From: JBAOHV01 sp964450685
GTDB lineage: Bacteria > Actinomycetota > Acidimicrobiia > Acidimicrobiales > Microtrichaceae
Direction of reading: 5' to 3'
DNA: 52,941 nt
Assembly (NCBI GenBank): GCA_964450685.1
Contig: CAYVDN010000022.1
Location: 1 to 52,941 of the forward strand
The notes beneath the pieces were generated by a model. The model worked only from the letters and a program-made list of their open reading frames with translations. It was not told the DNA's origin and made no database searches. This document shows, in pieces, positions 8,960-16,585 of the stretch. A program made the translations under genes and the position numbers. Every line of letters begins with the position of its first letter. The first letter of the stretch is position 1.

Positions 8960-10303
8960 ATGTTGAGGGGGAAATCCGTCGTTCTGCCAGTTGCTGTTGT
9001 CGCGTTCGCCCTGGTGGCCGGCGCCTGCGGCACACCTCCCGCAGCGAGCCCGATCGGCTCCGACTGCGACTCACCTCCGGTGATCGGGCCGCTGGCGAGC
9101 CTCTACAACTGCTCCCTCGCCGGGCTCGACCTGACCGGCGTGGACCTATCCGGTGCCGATCTGCGAGGCGCAGACCTGACTGGGACCAACCTCAGTTCGG
9201 CGGACCTGAGCAACGCCAAGCTAAACGGCGCGATCCTCACCAATGCCAACCTGAGCGGTGCGGATCTGACCGGTGCGATCCTGTCGGGTGCGATCCTGCT
9301 GGGCGCGCTGTTCGTCGGGGCGAACCTACTCGGCGCAGTGTTCGACTTCGGCGGTTTCACCCCACCCGCGGGTGGCGGGGGAAGCGCCGGCGGTGGTGTG
9401 ACACCCCCTGGGCCCTGCACCGGCCCCTACTGCCCCGGCTACAACGAGGCGACCATCGACACCGGCGTCGACATCTGCGGCGAGACCTACGGAGCGGACC
9501 TCGGCTACCCGAGCTTCTACTTGCACCGCGATCCCGCGACCCTGGCAGCGAACAAGCAGCGCAGCGTCGTCACCGACGCCGCGACCGATTTCACCGGAGC
9601 CACCCTCGGCGGTGACATGTTCAGCCTGCGCGGCCTTTCGCTCAGCAAGGCCGACTTCACCGACGCGACGATCCACGGTGTCACCGTCGGCTGCCAGAAC
9701 GGCAGCGGTGCACGCTTCGACGGCGCGACGTTCGTCGGTGGGGAACTGATCGACGTCACGCTCCCCAACTCCACTGCCGTGGGCACCACGTTCCAGGACC
9801 TGAGCATGTGCGCGGTCGACCTCTCCGACTCGGACCTCGACAGCGCGAAGTTCCTCGGTGAGACGGGTCCGAGCTGCACCGACATCATGTCGGCGGTCCC
9901 GGCCCGCTTCAGCGCCGTCACGATGTTCGAGCGTTCGAGCATGGTCGGAGCCCAGTTCGGCGATCCGGCGCTGCTCAGCGATGACCCGGCCAGCGGTGCA
10001 CCGAACGGCTGGTACACGTCGACCTGGGCGAGTTACATCGGTGACGGCACTCCGTCGGTGACCTTCGAGGACGCAGACCTGGACGGTGCCACCGCCACCT
10101 ACGCCGTCTTCCGCCAGGCGGATTTCTCCGGGGCATCGCTGGTCGGCTTCGCCTCACAGGCCCAGGGGCAAGCTGCCAGGTACGAGTTGGTGGACTTCAC
10201 GACCGCCGACTGGTCCGCAGCCAGCTTCAGCGGCCCCCACGAGTACACCGACTCCACCTGTCCCGACGGAACCGTCGCCGGCCCGGGAGACGCCTGCTTC
10301 TGA
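8960..10303 (+). CDS. Pentapeptide-repeat lipoprotein
   Basis: A 447-residue lipoprotein with lipobox Cys23 (VAGAC). Residues about 52-130 hold some fifteen A(D/N/I)LxG-type pentapeptide units, expected to form a right-handed square beta-helix. A Gly/Pro linker follows, then a second, looser set of repeats (about 195-300 and 350-430) broken by inserts with several Cys. The role of outer pentapeptide-repeat proteins is generally unknown. The well-known cytosolic members (MfpA/Qnr) mimic DNA and bind gyrase; the signal sequence here argues against that role. The ATG follows a good promoter by six bases and there is no upstream Shine-Dalgarno sequence. Confidence 0.85.
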   Translation: MLRGKSVVLPVAVVAFALVAGACGTPPAASPIGSDCDSPPVIGPLASLYNCSLAGLDLTGVDLSGADLRGADLTGTNLSSADLSNAKLNGAILTNANLSGADLTGAILSGAILLGALFVGANLLGAVFDFGGFTPPAGGGGSAGGGVTPPGPCTGPYCPGYNEATIDTGVDICGETYGADLGYPSFYLHRDPATLAANKQRSVVTDAATDFTGATLGGDMFSLRGLSLSKADFTDATIHGVTVGCQNGSGARFDGATFVGGELIDVTLPNSTAVGTTFQDLSMCAVDLSDSDLDSAKFLGETGPSCTDIMSAVPARFSAVTMFERSSMVGAQFGDPALLSDDPASGAPNGWYTSTWASYIGDGTPSVTFEDADLDGATATYAVFRQADFSGASLVGFASQAQGQAARYELVDFTTADWSAASFSGPHEYTDSTCPDGTVAGPGDACF

Positions 10304-10327
10304 CGGCGTGCGGGCTACCGTCCCGCG

Positions 10328-13030
10328 ATGGCCATCCCGCGAGCTCTCACCGAACCGGACCCGGCAGCCAGGTCGTCGGCGTCGGTCGTTCGTGACCGCA
10401 TCCGCGTCACGGTCCTGACCGACCGCCTGCTCCGCCTCGAGTACGCGGCCGACGGAGTGTTCGAGGACCGCGGGACCGTGGCCGTCGTCAACCGGCGCTT
10501 CCCGGTGCCACGCTTCGACGTCACCGACCGCGGCAACGGATTGGTCGTGGACACCGGGAAGGTGGCGCTGCGCATCACAGACACTCGACGGGCGATGTCC
10601 CGGTCGACCACGTCGGCGCGGATCGGTCGAGGTCGAGCAGCTACTACCTGGTGCTACGGCGACCGGGCCCGCGGCAACCTCGGCGGAACGACCAGGACGC
10701 TGGACAACTGCCGGGGTCGCGAGGTCCGTGAGCTCATCGGCCTGGACGACGCGGGCGACCTGGTCTTCAGCGACTGGAAGCGCTGGGACGTCGACCCTGG
10801 CCTGCTGTCGAGAGACGGGTGGGTCGTCGTCGACGACACCTCGAGCCCGGTCATGGACCCGGGTGCGGGCCGGACCGGCGCCGGTCACGGGCGGGGCTGG
10901 CCTACCGAGCGGCCGGTGGGCAGGCGCCAGGACCTCTACCTGTTCGGGTACGGCTCCGACCACCGCGGCGCTCTCGCTGACGCGGCGAGCCTGCTCGGAC
11001 CCCAGCCGCTGCCGCCCCGCTACGCGTTGGGCTACTGGTACAGCCGCTTCCACGCCTACACCGACCGCGAGCTGTTGGGCATCGTCGACCAGTTCGACTC
11101 GATGGGTGTCCCGTTGGACGTGCTGGTGGTCGACATGGACTGGCACCTGCCGGGATGGACCGGGTACTCGTGGGACCACAGGTACTTCCCCGACCCGACC
11201 GACACGCTGCGCAGACTCCACGCCAACGGTGTGCGGGTCACGCTCAACGTCCATCCTGCCGACGGGGTAGGGCCCCACGAGGACGCCTATGCGGCGGTGT
11301 GCAATGACCTGGGTGTCGACCCGGCGACCGGAGTCACCGTACGGTTCGACCCGACCGACCCGGGCTTCGTCGAGTCCTACTTCACGCGTCTGCACCACCC
11401 CGAGGAGGATCGCGGCGTCGACTTCTGGTGGATGGACTGGCAGCAGGGGACGACGAGTTCGATCGAGGGGCTCGACCCGCTGCCGTGGCTGAACGAGTTG
11501 CACTGGACTGACCAACATGCGCGGGATCCCGAGCGCCGGCCGCTCGTGTTCAGCCGCTGGGGAGGTCTCGGCGGAGGGCGGTTCCCCATCGGCTTCTCCG
11601 GCGACACCTGGTCGACGTGGGACTCGCTGGCGCTGCAGCCCTGGTTCACGGCAACCGCAGCAAACGTCGGCTACGGGTACTGGAGCCACGACATCGGCGG
11701 GCACTACGGCTCACCCCCGGACCCCGAGATGTACGCGCGGTGGGTCCAGTTCGGCGCTCATTCGCCGATCCTGCGAACGCACGCCACGAAGGACCCCGAG
11801 CAGGAGCGGTGCTTCTGGGAGTTCCCTGAGCCGTACCGCTCGGCGATGATCGACGCCGTCCGGCGACGCTACGAGTTGGTGCCGTACCTGTACGGGCAGT
11901 GTCGCGAAGCTGTCGAGACCGGTGTCTCGGCGATACGCCCGATGTACCACGACCATCCGGACCGCCCGTCGGCGTACGACGCTGACGGGCAGTACCTCTT
12001 CGGCGACTCGTTCATCGTCGCACCGGTCGTACAACCGGTCGATGAGGACTCGATGGCACGAGCGCAGGTCTGGCTACCAAAAGGTCGCTGGTACGACACG
12101 GCGCTCGGACAGAGCCTGGTGGTGCGCGCCGCGGCCGGTGAGGGGTTCGAACGCCGGTACCTGCTGAGCGAGGTACCCGTTTTCGCTGCGGATGGCGCGG
12201 TGGTCGCCGGGCAGGTCGGTGCCCACCGACTGGACGCCGCCTGCTATCCACACCTGAGTATCACCGCGTACCCGGGCTCAGTGGGTGCAGGGTCGTTGTA
12301 CGAGGACGACGGCATGTCGTCGGCGTATCTGAGCGGCTCCTGCGTCCGCGTCGCCCTGAGCCAGCGGACAACCGCGACCACCAGAACGGTGCGCCTGGCA
12401 CGAGCAAAGGGCGACTACGAAGGTTGGGTCCGGCACCGACCGGTCGACTTCCGGGTGGTGGCAGAGGCAGTGCCGTCGTCTGTCCGGCTGGACGGTCACG
12501 ACGTACCCATGGCAACCGCAGCCGACGGAACCGGCGCCGTCCCACCCGACGGCAACAGGGCTTCGACCTTCTGGTGGTACGACGCGGCCGCGGCATCAGT
12601 GGTCGTGCACGCGGACCGGATCGACCTGCGCGCCGGGGCGACACTCACGCTGCGGCGTGACGGCTCGCTGCCGCGCTCCACCTCCCGCTTGCTCGACGGA
12701 TACCCCGGTATAGCCCGACGCATCGATGTGGTCGCCAAGCTGCTCGGACAGGTCTCCCCGCCGTATCAGCTGCACCCCGACGAGCGTCTCGCAGTCGACC
12801 TGTCGCAGTCAGCGAGTCGGATCACACGTGATCCGACGTCGATGCTCGCCGAGCTCCGCCGGACGAGGTCCTCGATGGGGCACCTGCAAAGGGTCCTGGC
12901 CGAGTTCGAGGAGGCATGGGGAGACGCAGTCGCGTTGCTCTTCCCCGAGCAGCGGGTCCGTTCCGTCGCCACCGTCGCCCGGGCTCGGAGCCTTCTCGAC
13001 ACCACCGCCCACCAGTTCGGCCTGAACTAG
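10328..13030 (+). CDS. Glycoside hydrolase family 31 enzyme (alpha-glucosidase/alpha-xylosidase type)
   Basis: A 900-residue exo-acting alpha-glycosidase with no signal peptide, so probably cytosolic. The N-terminal beta-domain has the GNLGGTTRTLD turn. The catalytic barrel starts at RYALGYWYSRF (231-241) and contains VDMDWH (268-273). The nucleophile is Asp370 in WWMDWQQG, and the acid/base is most likely Asp426 in FSGDTWSTWDSL. The substrate is probably a terminal alpha-glucoside or xyloside; the sequence does not decide. About 110 residues after the usual C-terminal beta domains form an unusual helical tail. It starts leaderless (TACCGT then six bases). The N-terminal stretch SRSTTSARIGRGRAA is odd but the frame stays open and rejoins family motifs. 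Confidence 0.9.
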   Translation: MAIPRALTEPDPAARSSASVVRDRIRVTVLTDRLLRLEYAADGVFEDRGTVAVVNRRFPVPRFDVTDRGNGLVVDTGKVALRITDTRRAMSRSTTSARIGRGRAATTWCYGDRARGNLGGTTRTLDNCRGREVRELIGLDDAGDLVFSDWKRWDVDPGLLSRDGWVVVDDTSSPVMDPGAGRTGAGHGRGWPTERPVGRRQDLYLFGYGSDHRGALADAASLLGPQPLPPRYALGYWYSRFHAYTDRELLGIVDQFDSMGVPLDVLVVDMDWHLPGWTGYSWDHRYFPDPTDTLRRLHANGVRVTLNVHPADGVGPHEDAYAAVCNDLGVDPATGVTVRFDPTDPGFVESYFTRLHHPEEDRGVDFWWMDWQQGTTSSIEGLDPLPWLNELHWTDQHARDPERRPLVFSRWGGLGGGRFPIGFSGDTWSTWDSLALQPWFTATAANVGYGYWSHDIGGHYGSPPDPEMYARWVQFGAHSPILRTHATKDPEQERCFWEFPEPYRSAMIDAVRRRYELVPYLYGQCREAVETGVSAIRPMYHDHPDRPSAYDADGQYLFGDSFIVAPVVQPVDEDSMARAQVWLPKGRWYDTALGQSLVVRAAAGEGFERRYLLSEVPVFAADGAVVAGQVGAHRLDAACYPHLSITAYPGSVGAGSLYEDDGMSSAYLSGSCVRVALSQRTTATTRTVRLARAKGDYEGWVRHRPVDFRVVAEAVPSSVRLDGHDVPMATAADGTGAVPPDGNRASTFWWYDAAAASVVVHADRIDLRAGATLTLRRDGSLPRSTSRLLDGYPGIARRIDVVAKLLGQVSPPYQLHPDERLAVDLSQSASRITRDPTSMLAELRRTRSSMGHLQRVLAEFEEAWGDAVALLFPEQRVRSVATVARARSLLDTTAHQFGLN

Positions 13031-13043
13031 ATTCAGTGAATCT
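13029..13043. promoter_or_regulatory. Perfect 15-bp palindrome
   Basis: AGATTCAGTGAATCT is a perfect inverted repeat around a central G. It starts inside the stop codon of the GH31 gene. It may be a dimeric regulator site for the next gene; no regulator is assigned. Confidence 0.5.
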
Positions 13044-13045
13044 GT

Positions 13046-13062
13046 GTCACATCTACTGTGAC
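13046..13062. promoter_or_regulatory. Inverted repeat GTCACA-N5-TGTGAC
   Basis: Two perfect 6-bp arms separated by TCTAC. It overlaps the Crp-like site that begins at 13057 and is a further candidate dimer-binding site upstream of the receiver-like gene. Confidence 0.5.
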
Positions 13063-13072
13063 TGCTATCACC
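13057..13072. promoter_or_regulatory. Crp-type site TGTGA-N6-TCACc
   Basis: TGTGA, six bases, then TCACC matches nine of ten positions of the TGTGA-N6-TCACA consensus used by Crp proteins, including mycobacterial CRP. It lies 56-71 bases before the receiver-like gene. A Crp-family regulator is encoded at 47309-47977 in this same window. Confidence 0.45.
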
Positions 13073-13127
13073 GCTGCTGTGGACGACGCGTCTGGCATGG
13101 TGAACCCAGGACGACTCGGAGGTGCCC

Positions 13128-13583
13128 ATGCGCCGACCCATTCCGACCGACACCTGGGACGAAGCACCCACCGACGCGGTGCGGGTGCTCGTGGAATGCC
13201 CGCCCGAGCACAGCCCTGATGTCGTGGCCGGGATCCTTGAACGTCACGGTTACGCGGTGCGCACGTGCGAGGGCCCGACCAAGCACCATCACTGTCCGCT
13301 GGTGACAACTGGCGCATGCAATCTCGTGTCGGGTGCCGATGTCGTGGTGAACCTGTTCGGCGGGTCGAACCCTCACACGAGCGAGGTGCTGGGCGCCATC
13401 ACCGAGGAGCGTCGCCCACCAGCGGTGATCACCGAGATGCCGGTCCCAGAGATCGAGCGTCGCAACGAAACCGATGACTGGTGGTTCGACCGTGGACGCG
13501 TGCATGTCGTCGAGAGTCCGCTGACCACCGCCACGCTCCTCGAGGCAGTCGAGTACGCGCTCGCACAGAGTCGCCACCCATAG
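13128..13583 (+). CDS. Receiver-like (pseudo-REC) protein with His/Cys cluster
   Basis: A 151-residue soluble protein that I do not recognise as a named family. The order of elements resembles a response-regulator receiver: strand VRVLVECP, helix VVAGILERHGY, strand AVRTCEGP, strand ADVVVNLFG, strand PAVITEMP and a closing ESPLTTATLLEAVEYAL helix. The place of the phospho-accepting Asp (end of the third strand) is Asn in VVVNLFG, so ordinary phosphorylation is unlikely. Between strands two and three is a cluster of Cys and three consecutive His (TCEGPTKHHHCPLVTTGAC) that could bind metal, heme or a sulfur species. GGAGG lies five bases before the ATG. It sits just before a CsoR-type operator and a thiol flavoenzyme, so a redox-sensing role is plausible but inferred. 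Confidence 0.65.
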   Translation: MRRPIPTDTWDEAPTDAVRVLVECPPEHSPDVVAGILERHGYAVRTCEGPTKHHHCPLVTTGACNLVSGADVVVNLFGGSNPHTSEVLGAITEERRPPAVITEMPVPEIERRNETDDWWFDRGRVHVVESPLTTATLLEAVEYALAQSRHP

Positions 13584-13584
13584 G

Positions 13585-13598
13585 TACCCCCGGGGGTA
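13585..13598. promoter_or_regulatory. CsoR/CstR-type operator overlapping a promoter
   Basis: TACCCCCGGGGGTA is a perfect 14-bp palindrome of the G/C-tract type bound by CsoR-family repressors (copper, persulfide or formaldehyde sensors). TATACT at 13597-13602 overlaps its right end and is a near-perfect -10 box, so a bound repressor would block polymerase. The regulated gene is the downstream CoA-disulfide-reductase-like enzyme. No CsoR gene is in the window. Confidence 0.65.
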
Positions 13599-13634
13599 TA
13601 CTGCCTCCGGTACTGGAACCGACGAGGAGGGACG

Positions 13635-14984
13635 ATGACGGATCGACTGGTGGTTGTCGGTGGTGACGCCGGGGGCATGAGCGCGGCGGCCCAGGCCCGG
13701 AGGCTCCGACCGGAGTTGGAGATAGTGGTGTTCGAACGCGGTGACTTCACCTCGTACGCGGCATGCGGGCTCCCCTACTTCGTCAGCGGAGAGGTGGCCG
13801 ACCGTGACAGCCTCGTCGCCCGTACCCCCGAGGAGTTCCGTTCGCAGGGCATCGACGTTCGCACACGCCACGAGGTCACAGCGATCGACACAGCCGCCCG
13901 GACCGTCGAGGTGCGTTCCCTCGACGACGGAAGCACGAGCACCGAAGCCTACGACGAGCTGCTCATAGCTACCGGCGCCACCCCCGTGAAGCCACCGCTC
14001 CCGGGAATCGACGGGCCCGGCGTGTTCGACCTGCGGACGATCCCCGATGCCGACGCGGTCCGCGGCGCACTCGACGCCGGAGCCCGGAGGGCGGTGGTCA
14101 TCGGCGGTGGCTACATCGGGGTCGAGGTCGCCGAGGCGTTCGCGACCAGAGGACTCGAGGTGACGCTGGTCGAGCTCGCGGACCAGCCGATGCTCACCCT
14201 CGACACCGACATGGCGGCCCTGGTTACCACCGCGCTCGAGGGTCTGGGCGTGGATGTCCGCCTGGGTACCGGCGTCACCGGATTCACGCACGACGCCGGT
14301 CGGCTCATCGCCATCGAAACAGTCACCGGTTCGATTCCCGCCGACCTGGCCGTCGTCGGTCTGGGCGTTCGGGCCAACTCGGCGCTGGCCGCCGCTGCAG
14401 GCATCCCGGTCGGAGCGTCGGGTGGAATCGTCGTCGACGAGCGCCTCCACACCGAGGTCGACGGCGTCTGGGCAGCTGGTGACTGCGTCGAGTCCTGCCA
14501 CCGGATCACCGGTGAACGAATGGTGGTGGCTCTGGGAACCCACGCCAACAAGCAGGGCAGGGTCGTCGGTTCGAACATCGGCGGGGTGCCGGCAACCTTC
14601 GGCGGGGTGCTCGGTACTGCGATCACCAAGGTCGGGGCCACCGAGGTCGGCAGGACCGGCCTCAACGAGCGTGAGGCAGCGGCGGCAGGTCTGGATGCGT
14701 TTTCAGTGACCGCGCAGGCAGCGGTCCGGGCGCACTACTACCCGGGAGCAGACCCGGTGTCCGTGAAGCTCGTCGTCGAGCGCGGCACGGGTCGGCTGCT
14801 GGGCGGACAGATCGTCGGTGGCAGCGGCGCCGGGAAGCGCATCGACGTGGTGGCCACCGCCCTGTGGAACCGGATGGACGTGAGAGACGTTGCCGGAATG
14901 GACCTTGCGTATGCTCCCCCGTTCTCGCCCGTCTGGGACCCAGTGCTCGTGGCAGCCGGCAAGGCCGTCCTCCGGCTCGGGTAG
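13635..14984 (+). CDS. CoA-disulfide reductase / NADH oxidase-type flavoenzyme
   Basis: A 449-residue FAD- and NAD(P)H-dependent pyridine nucleotide-disulfide oxidoreductase. It has an N-terminal FAD Rossmann motif (VVVGGDAGGMSAA), a single redox Cys44 in SYAACGLPYF as in CoA-disulfide reductases and NADH oxidases, and an NAD motif VVIGGGYIGVEVAEA (about 155-169). It also has an FAD-closing VWAAGDC and a C-terminal dimer domain. Members reduce CoA-disulfide, CoA-persulfide or polysulfide; there is no fused rhodanese domain. GAGGAGGG precedes the ATG. The CsoR/CstR-type operator upstream suggests induction by persulfide or copper stress. The exact substrate is not decidable from sequence. Confidence 0.88.
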   Translation: MTDRLVVVGGDAGGMSAAAQARRLRPELEIVVFERGDFTSYAACGLPYFVSGEVADRDSLVARTPEEFRSQGIDVRTRHEVTAIDTAARTVEVRSLDDGSTSTEAYDELLIATGATPVKPPLPGIDGPGVFDLRTIPDADAVRGALDAGARRAVVIGGGYIGVEVAEAFATRGLEVTLVELADQPMLTLDTDMAALVTTALEGLGVDVRLGTGVTGFTHDAGRLIAIETVTGSIPADLAVVGLGVRANSALAAAAGIPVGASGGIVVDERLHTEVDGVWAAGDCVESCHRITGERMVVALGTHANKQGRVVGSNIGGVPATFGGVLGTAITKVGATEVGRTGLNEREAAAAGLDAFSVTAQAAVRAHYYPGADPVSVKLVVERGTGRLLGGQIVGGSGAGKRIDVVATALWNRMDVRDVAGMDLAYAPPFSPVWDPVLVAAGKAVLRLG

Positions 14985-15021
14985 CGGTCAGAATGACAGA
15001 CCCATCTGCGATGATGAGTGG

Positions 15022-15396
15022 ATGCTCGATCATCTCGGTATCCAGTGCAACGACGTCGCTGCCAGCGCCGCCTTCTACGACGCGGTGCTGGCACCCCTGG
15101 GTGCCCGCCGGCTCATGGAACCCCATGATTGCGTCATCGGCTACGGAGTCGAACAGCCCGACTTCTGGCTCGGACCGTTGAGCGATGACCACACGGGCTG
15201 GCGCGAGGACCACATCGCGTTCCGGGCACCCGACAGGGCGTCGGTACGGGCGTTTTTCGATGCCGCGGTGTCCCTGGGCGCCGAGGTTCTGCACGAGCCC
15301 AAGGAATGGCCCATCTACCACCCCGGCTACTACGGGGCGTTCGTCCGAGACCCCGACGGCAACAACGTCGAGGCCGTCTGCCACGTGCCCGAGTAG
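15022..15396 (+). CDS. VOC (glyoxalase/bleomycin-resistance) family protein
   Basis: A 124-residue vicinal-oxygen-chelate protein. Two beta-alpha-beta-beta-beta modules are visible: MLDHLGIQCNDVAASAAFYDAVLAPLG opens the first with a metal-ligand His4, and EDHIAFRAPDRASVRAFFDAA opens the second with a second His. FVRDPDGNNVEAVCH closes the domain with the final Glu ligand. It may be a lyase, dioxygenase-like or binding protein; the substrate is unknown. The start follows GATGAT plus six bases and no Shine-Dalgarno sequence. The longer frame from 14890 overlaps the flavoenzyme and is rejected. Confidence 0.85.
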   Translation: MLDHLGIQCNDVAASAAFYDAVLAPLGARRLMEPHDCVIGYGVEQPDFWLGPLSDDHTGWREDHIAFRAPDRASVRAFFDAAVSLGAEVLHEPKEWPIYHPGYYGAFVRDPDGNNVEAVCHVPE

Positions 15397-15405
15397 GTGG
15401 GCCGA

Positions 15406-15885
15406 ATGAGATCGGCGCTGATCGGAGCCAGCATCTTCTTGATCATACAGCTGGGCGCATCGTGCTCCGGCGATGACACCGAACCCCGACTCGACGATCC
15501 GAACACGTCGGGGGCGACCACATCCGAGAAGCAGCCGGTCTCGGGAGACCAATCGATCCCGTCAGCGCCGATGACGACCCAGTCTCCCGTCACCCCGGAT
15601 GATGACGGGTGCCACGTGATCCTGTTCGACTCCGAGGACTTCGACGAGAGCGACAGCCGATACCTGATCAACCAGCCGGGCCAGTACGCGAGTCTGGCCG
15701 GCTTGCCCGGAACCGATCGTGACTGGACCGGCGAGGCGGACAGCATCAGGGTGGGGTCGGGCTCGACTGTGACGATCTGGCCCGAACCCGACTTCTCCGG
15801 CACTCCAGTGACGCTTCCGCCCGGTACTGAGATTCCGGACATCGAGATGAGCGAGGAGCCCGCTTCGCTCGAACTGCGGTGCTGA
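15406..15885 (+). CDS. Lipoprotein with a beta/gamma-crystallin-like domain
   Basis: A 159-residue lipoprotein: signal segment ALIGASIFLIIQLGASC gives a lipobox ending in Cys20, followed by a Thr/Pro/Asp-rich linker to about residue 68. Residues about 69-159 look like one beta/gamma-crystallin domain: VILFDSEDF, an L-x-x-PGQYASL turn, WTGEADSIRVGSGSTVTIW (the D/N-x-S-S-type Ca2+ loop), then PDFSGTPVTL and a last strand EEPASLELRC. Such domains bind Ca2+ and stabilise extracellular proteins. The start at ATG 15406 is ten bases behind the VOC gene; the GTG at 15397 is an alternative. Domain assignment is by pattern only. Confidence 0.65.
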   Translation: MRSALIGASIFLIIQLGASCSGDDTEPRLDDPNTSGATTSEKQPVSGDQSIPSAPMTTQSPVTPDDDGCHVILFDSEDFDESDSRYLINQPGQYASLAGLPGTDRDWTGEADSIRVGSGSTVTIWPEPDFSGTPVTLPPGTEIPDIEMSEEPASLELRC

Positions 15886-15925
15886 CGAACGGCGATCCCA
15901 CAACCCCCAGAGCCGGAGTCCAAAT

Positions 15926-15947
15926 AAACAGACAGGCTTGACTGTTT
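15926..15947. promoter_or_regulatory. TetR-type operator
   Basis: Arms AAACAG (15926-15931) and CTGTTT (15942-15947) with inner symmetry give 9 of 11 matching positions per half. The palindrome overlaps the -35 box of the TetR gene, as expected for autorepression and for control of the operon behind it. Confidence 0.65.
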
Positions 15948-15966
15948 GTGGTTTCGGGCGGATGAT
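15938..15966 (+). promoter_or_regulatory. Promoter of the terpenoid/acyl-CoA operon (leaderless)
   Basis: TTGACT (15938-15943), exactly 17 bases, then GATGAT (15961-15966). The GTG of the TetR gene lies seven bases after the -10, so the message would begin at or next to the start codon. Confidence 0.6.
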
Positions 15967-15973
15967 CACCTGA

Positions 15974-16585
15974 GTGACCGTCACCCGAGTCCCGCAGGAG
16001 GAGCGCAGCCGCGTCATGCGCCAGCGCCTGCTCGACGCTGCGGTGGAATGCCTGATCGAGTGCGGCTACTCCGGCACGTCGACGACGTTGGTATCCGAAC
16101 GGGCCGGGGTTTCACGCGGCGCCCAGCTGCACCACTTCCCGTCCAAGGCCGATCTGCTGGTGGCTGCGGTCGAGCACGTCGCCCGCGTCCGGGGCGACGA
16201 GCTGGTACAGGCGGCCCGACGGGTCGCCCCCGGTGATCGGCGCAAGGTCCTGCGCATGCTGGCCGACCATGTCACCTCACCGGTGTTCGATGCCGCGCTC
16301 GAACTGTGGGTGGCGGCGCGCACCGATCCCGAACTGCTCGCCGCGGTCGTTCCGCTCGAACGCCGCATCGGGCGCCAGACCCATCAGCTGGCTGTCGAAG
16401 CACTCGATGCCGACGAGTCGGTGCCGGGCACCCGCGAGCTGATCGAGGCCACCCTCGACCTGATCCGCGGCCTGGGCCTGGCCAACGCTCTCAGCGATGA
16501 CAGCCGGCGACGCAAGCGCGTGCTCGACCGCTGGGCCGCTGTGCTCGACCGCGAGCTCGCCTTCACCGACCGGGAGGAACCATGA
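15974..16585 (+). CDS. TetR-family transcriptional regulator
   Basis: A 203-residue repressor. The N-terminal DNA-binding domain has RQRLLDAAVECLIECGYSGT, TTLVSERAGVSRGAQLHHFPSKADLLVAAV, which is the standard TetR helix-turn-helix. The C-terminal helical ligand domain is likely to sense an acyl-CoA or terpenoid intermediate. It is the first gene of the catabolic operon and its stop codon overlaps the next start (ATGA). It very likely binds the palindrome at 15926-15947 over its own -35. The GTG start has no Shine-Dalgarno sequence and follows the -10 by seven bases. Confidence 0.9.
   Translation: MTVTRVPQEERSRVMRQRLLDAAVECLIECGYSGTSTTLVSERAGVSRGAQLHHFPSKADLLVAAVEHVARVRGDELVQAARRVAPGDRRKVLRMLADHVTSPVFDAALELWVAARTDPELLAAVVPLERRIGRQTHQLAVEALDADESVPGTRELIEATLDLIRGLGLANALSDDSRRRKRVLDRWAAVLDRELAFTDREEP

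Noticed and set aside
10570..10680. Possible frameshift in the GH31 N-terminal domain
   Set aside because: The local sequence is unusual, but the frame joins a clear TTWCYGD...GNLGGTTRTLD family segment without needing a shift.
10154..11704. 516-codon open frame on the minus strand
   Set aside because: It lies antisense to the GH31 gene, which has full family motifs; its translation is low-complexity and Arg/Val/Pro-rich, typical of a GC-rich shadow frame.
13068..14543. 491-codon open frame on the minus strand
   Set aside because: Antisense to the receiver-like and CoA-disulfide-reductase-like genes, with no recognisable motif.
15926..15947. Transposon end interpretation of the AAACAG/CTGTTT repeat
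   Set aside because: Its position over a -35 box of a TetR gene fits an operator, and no transposase or target duplication is nearby.
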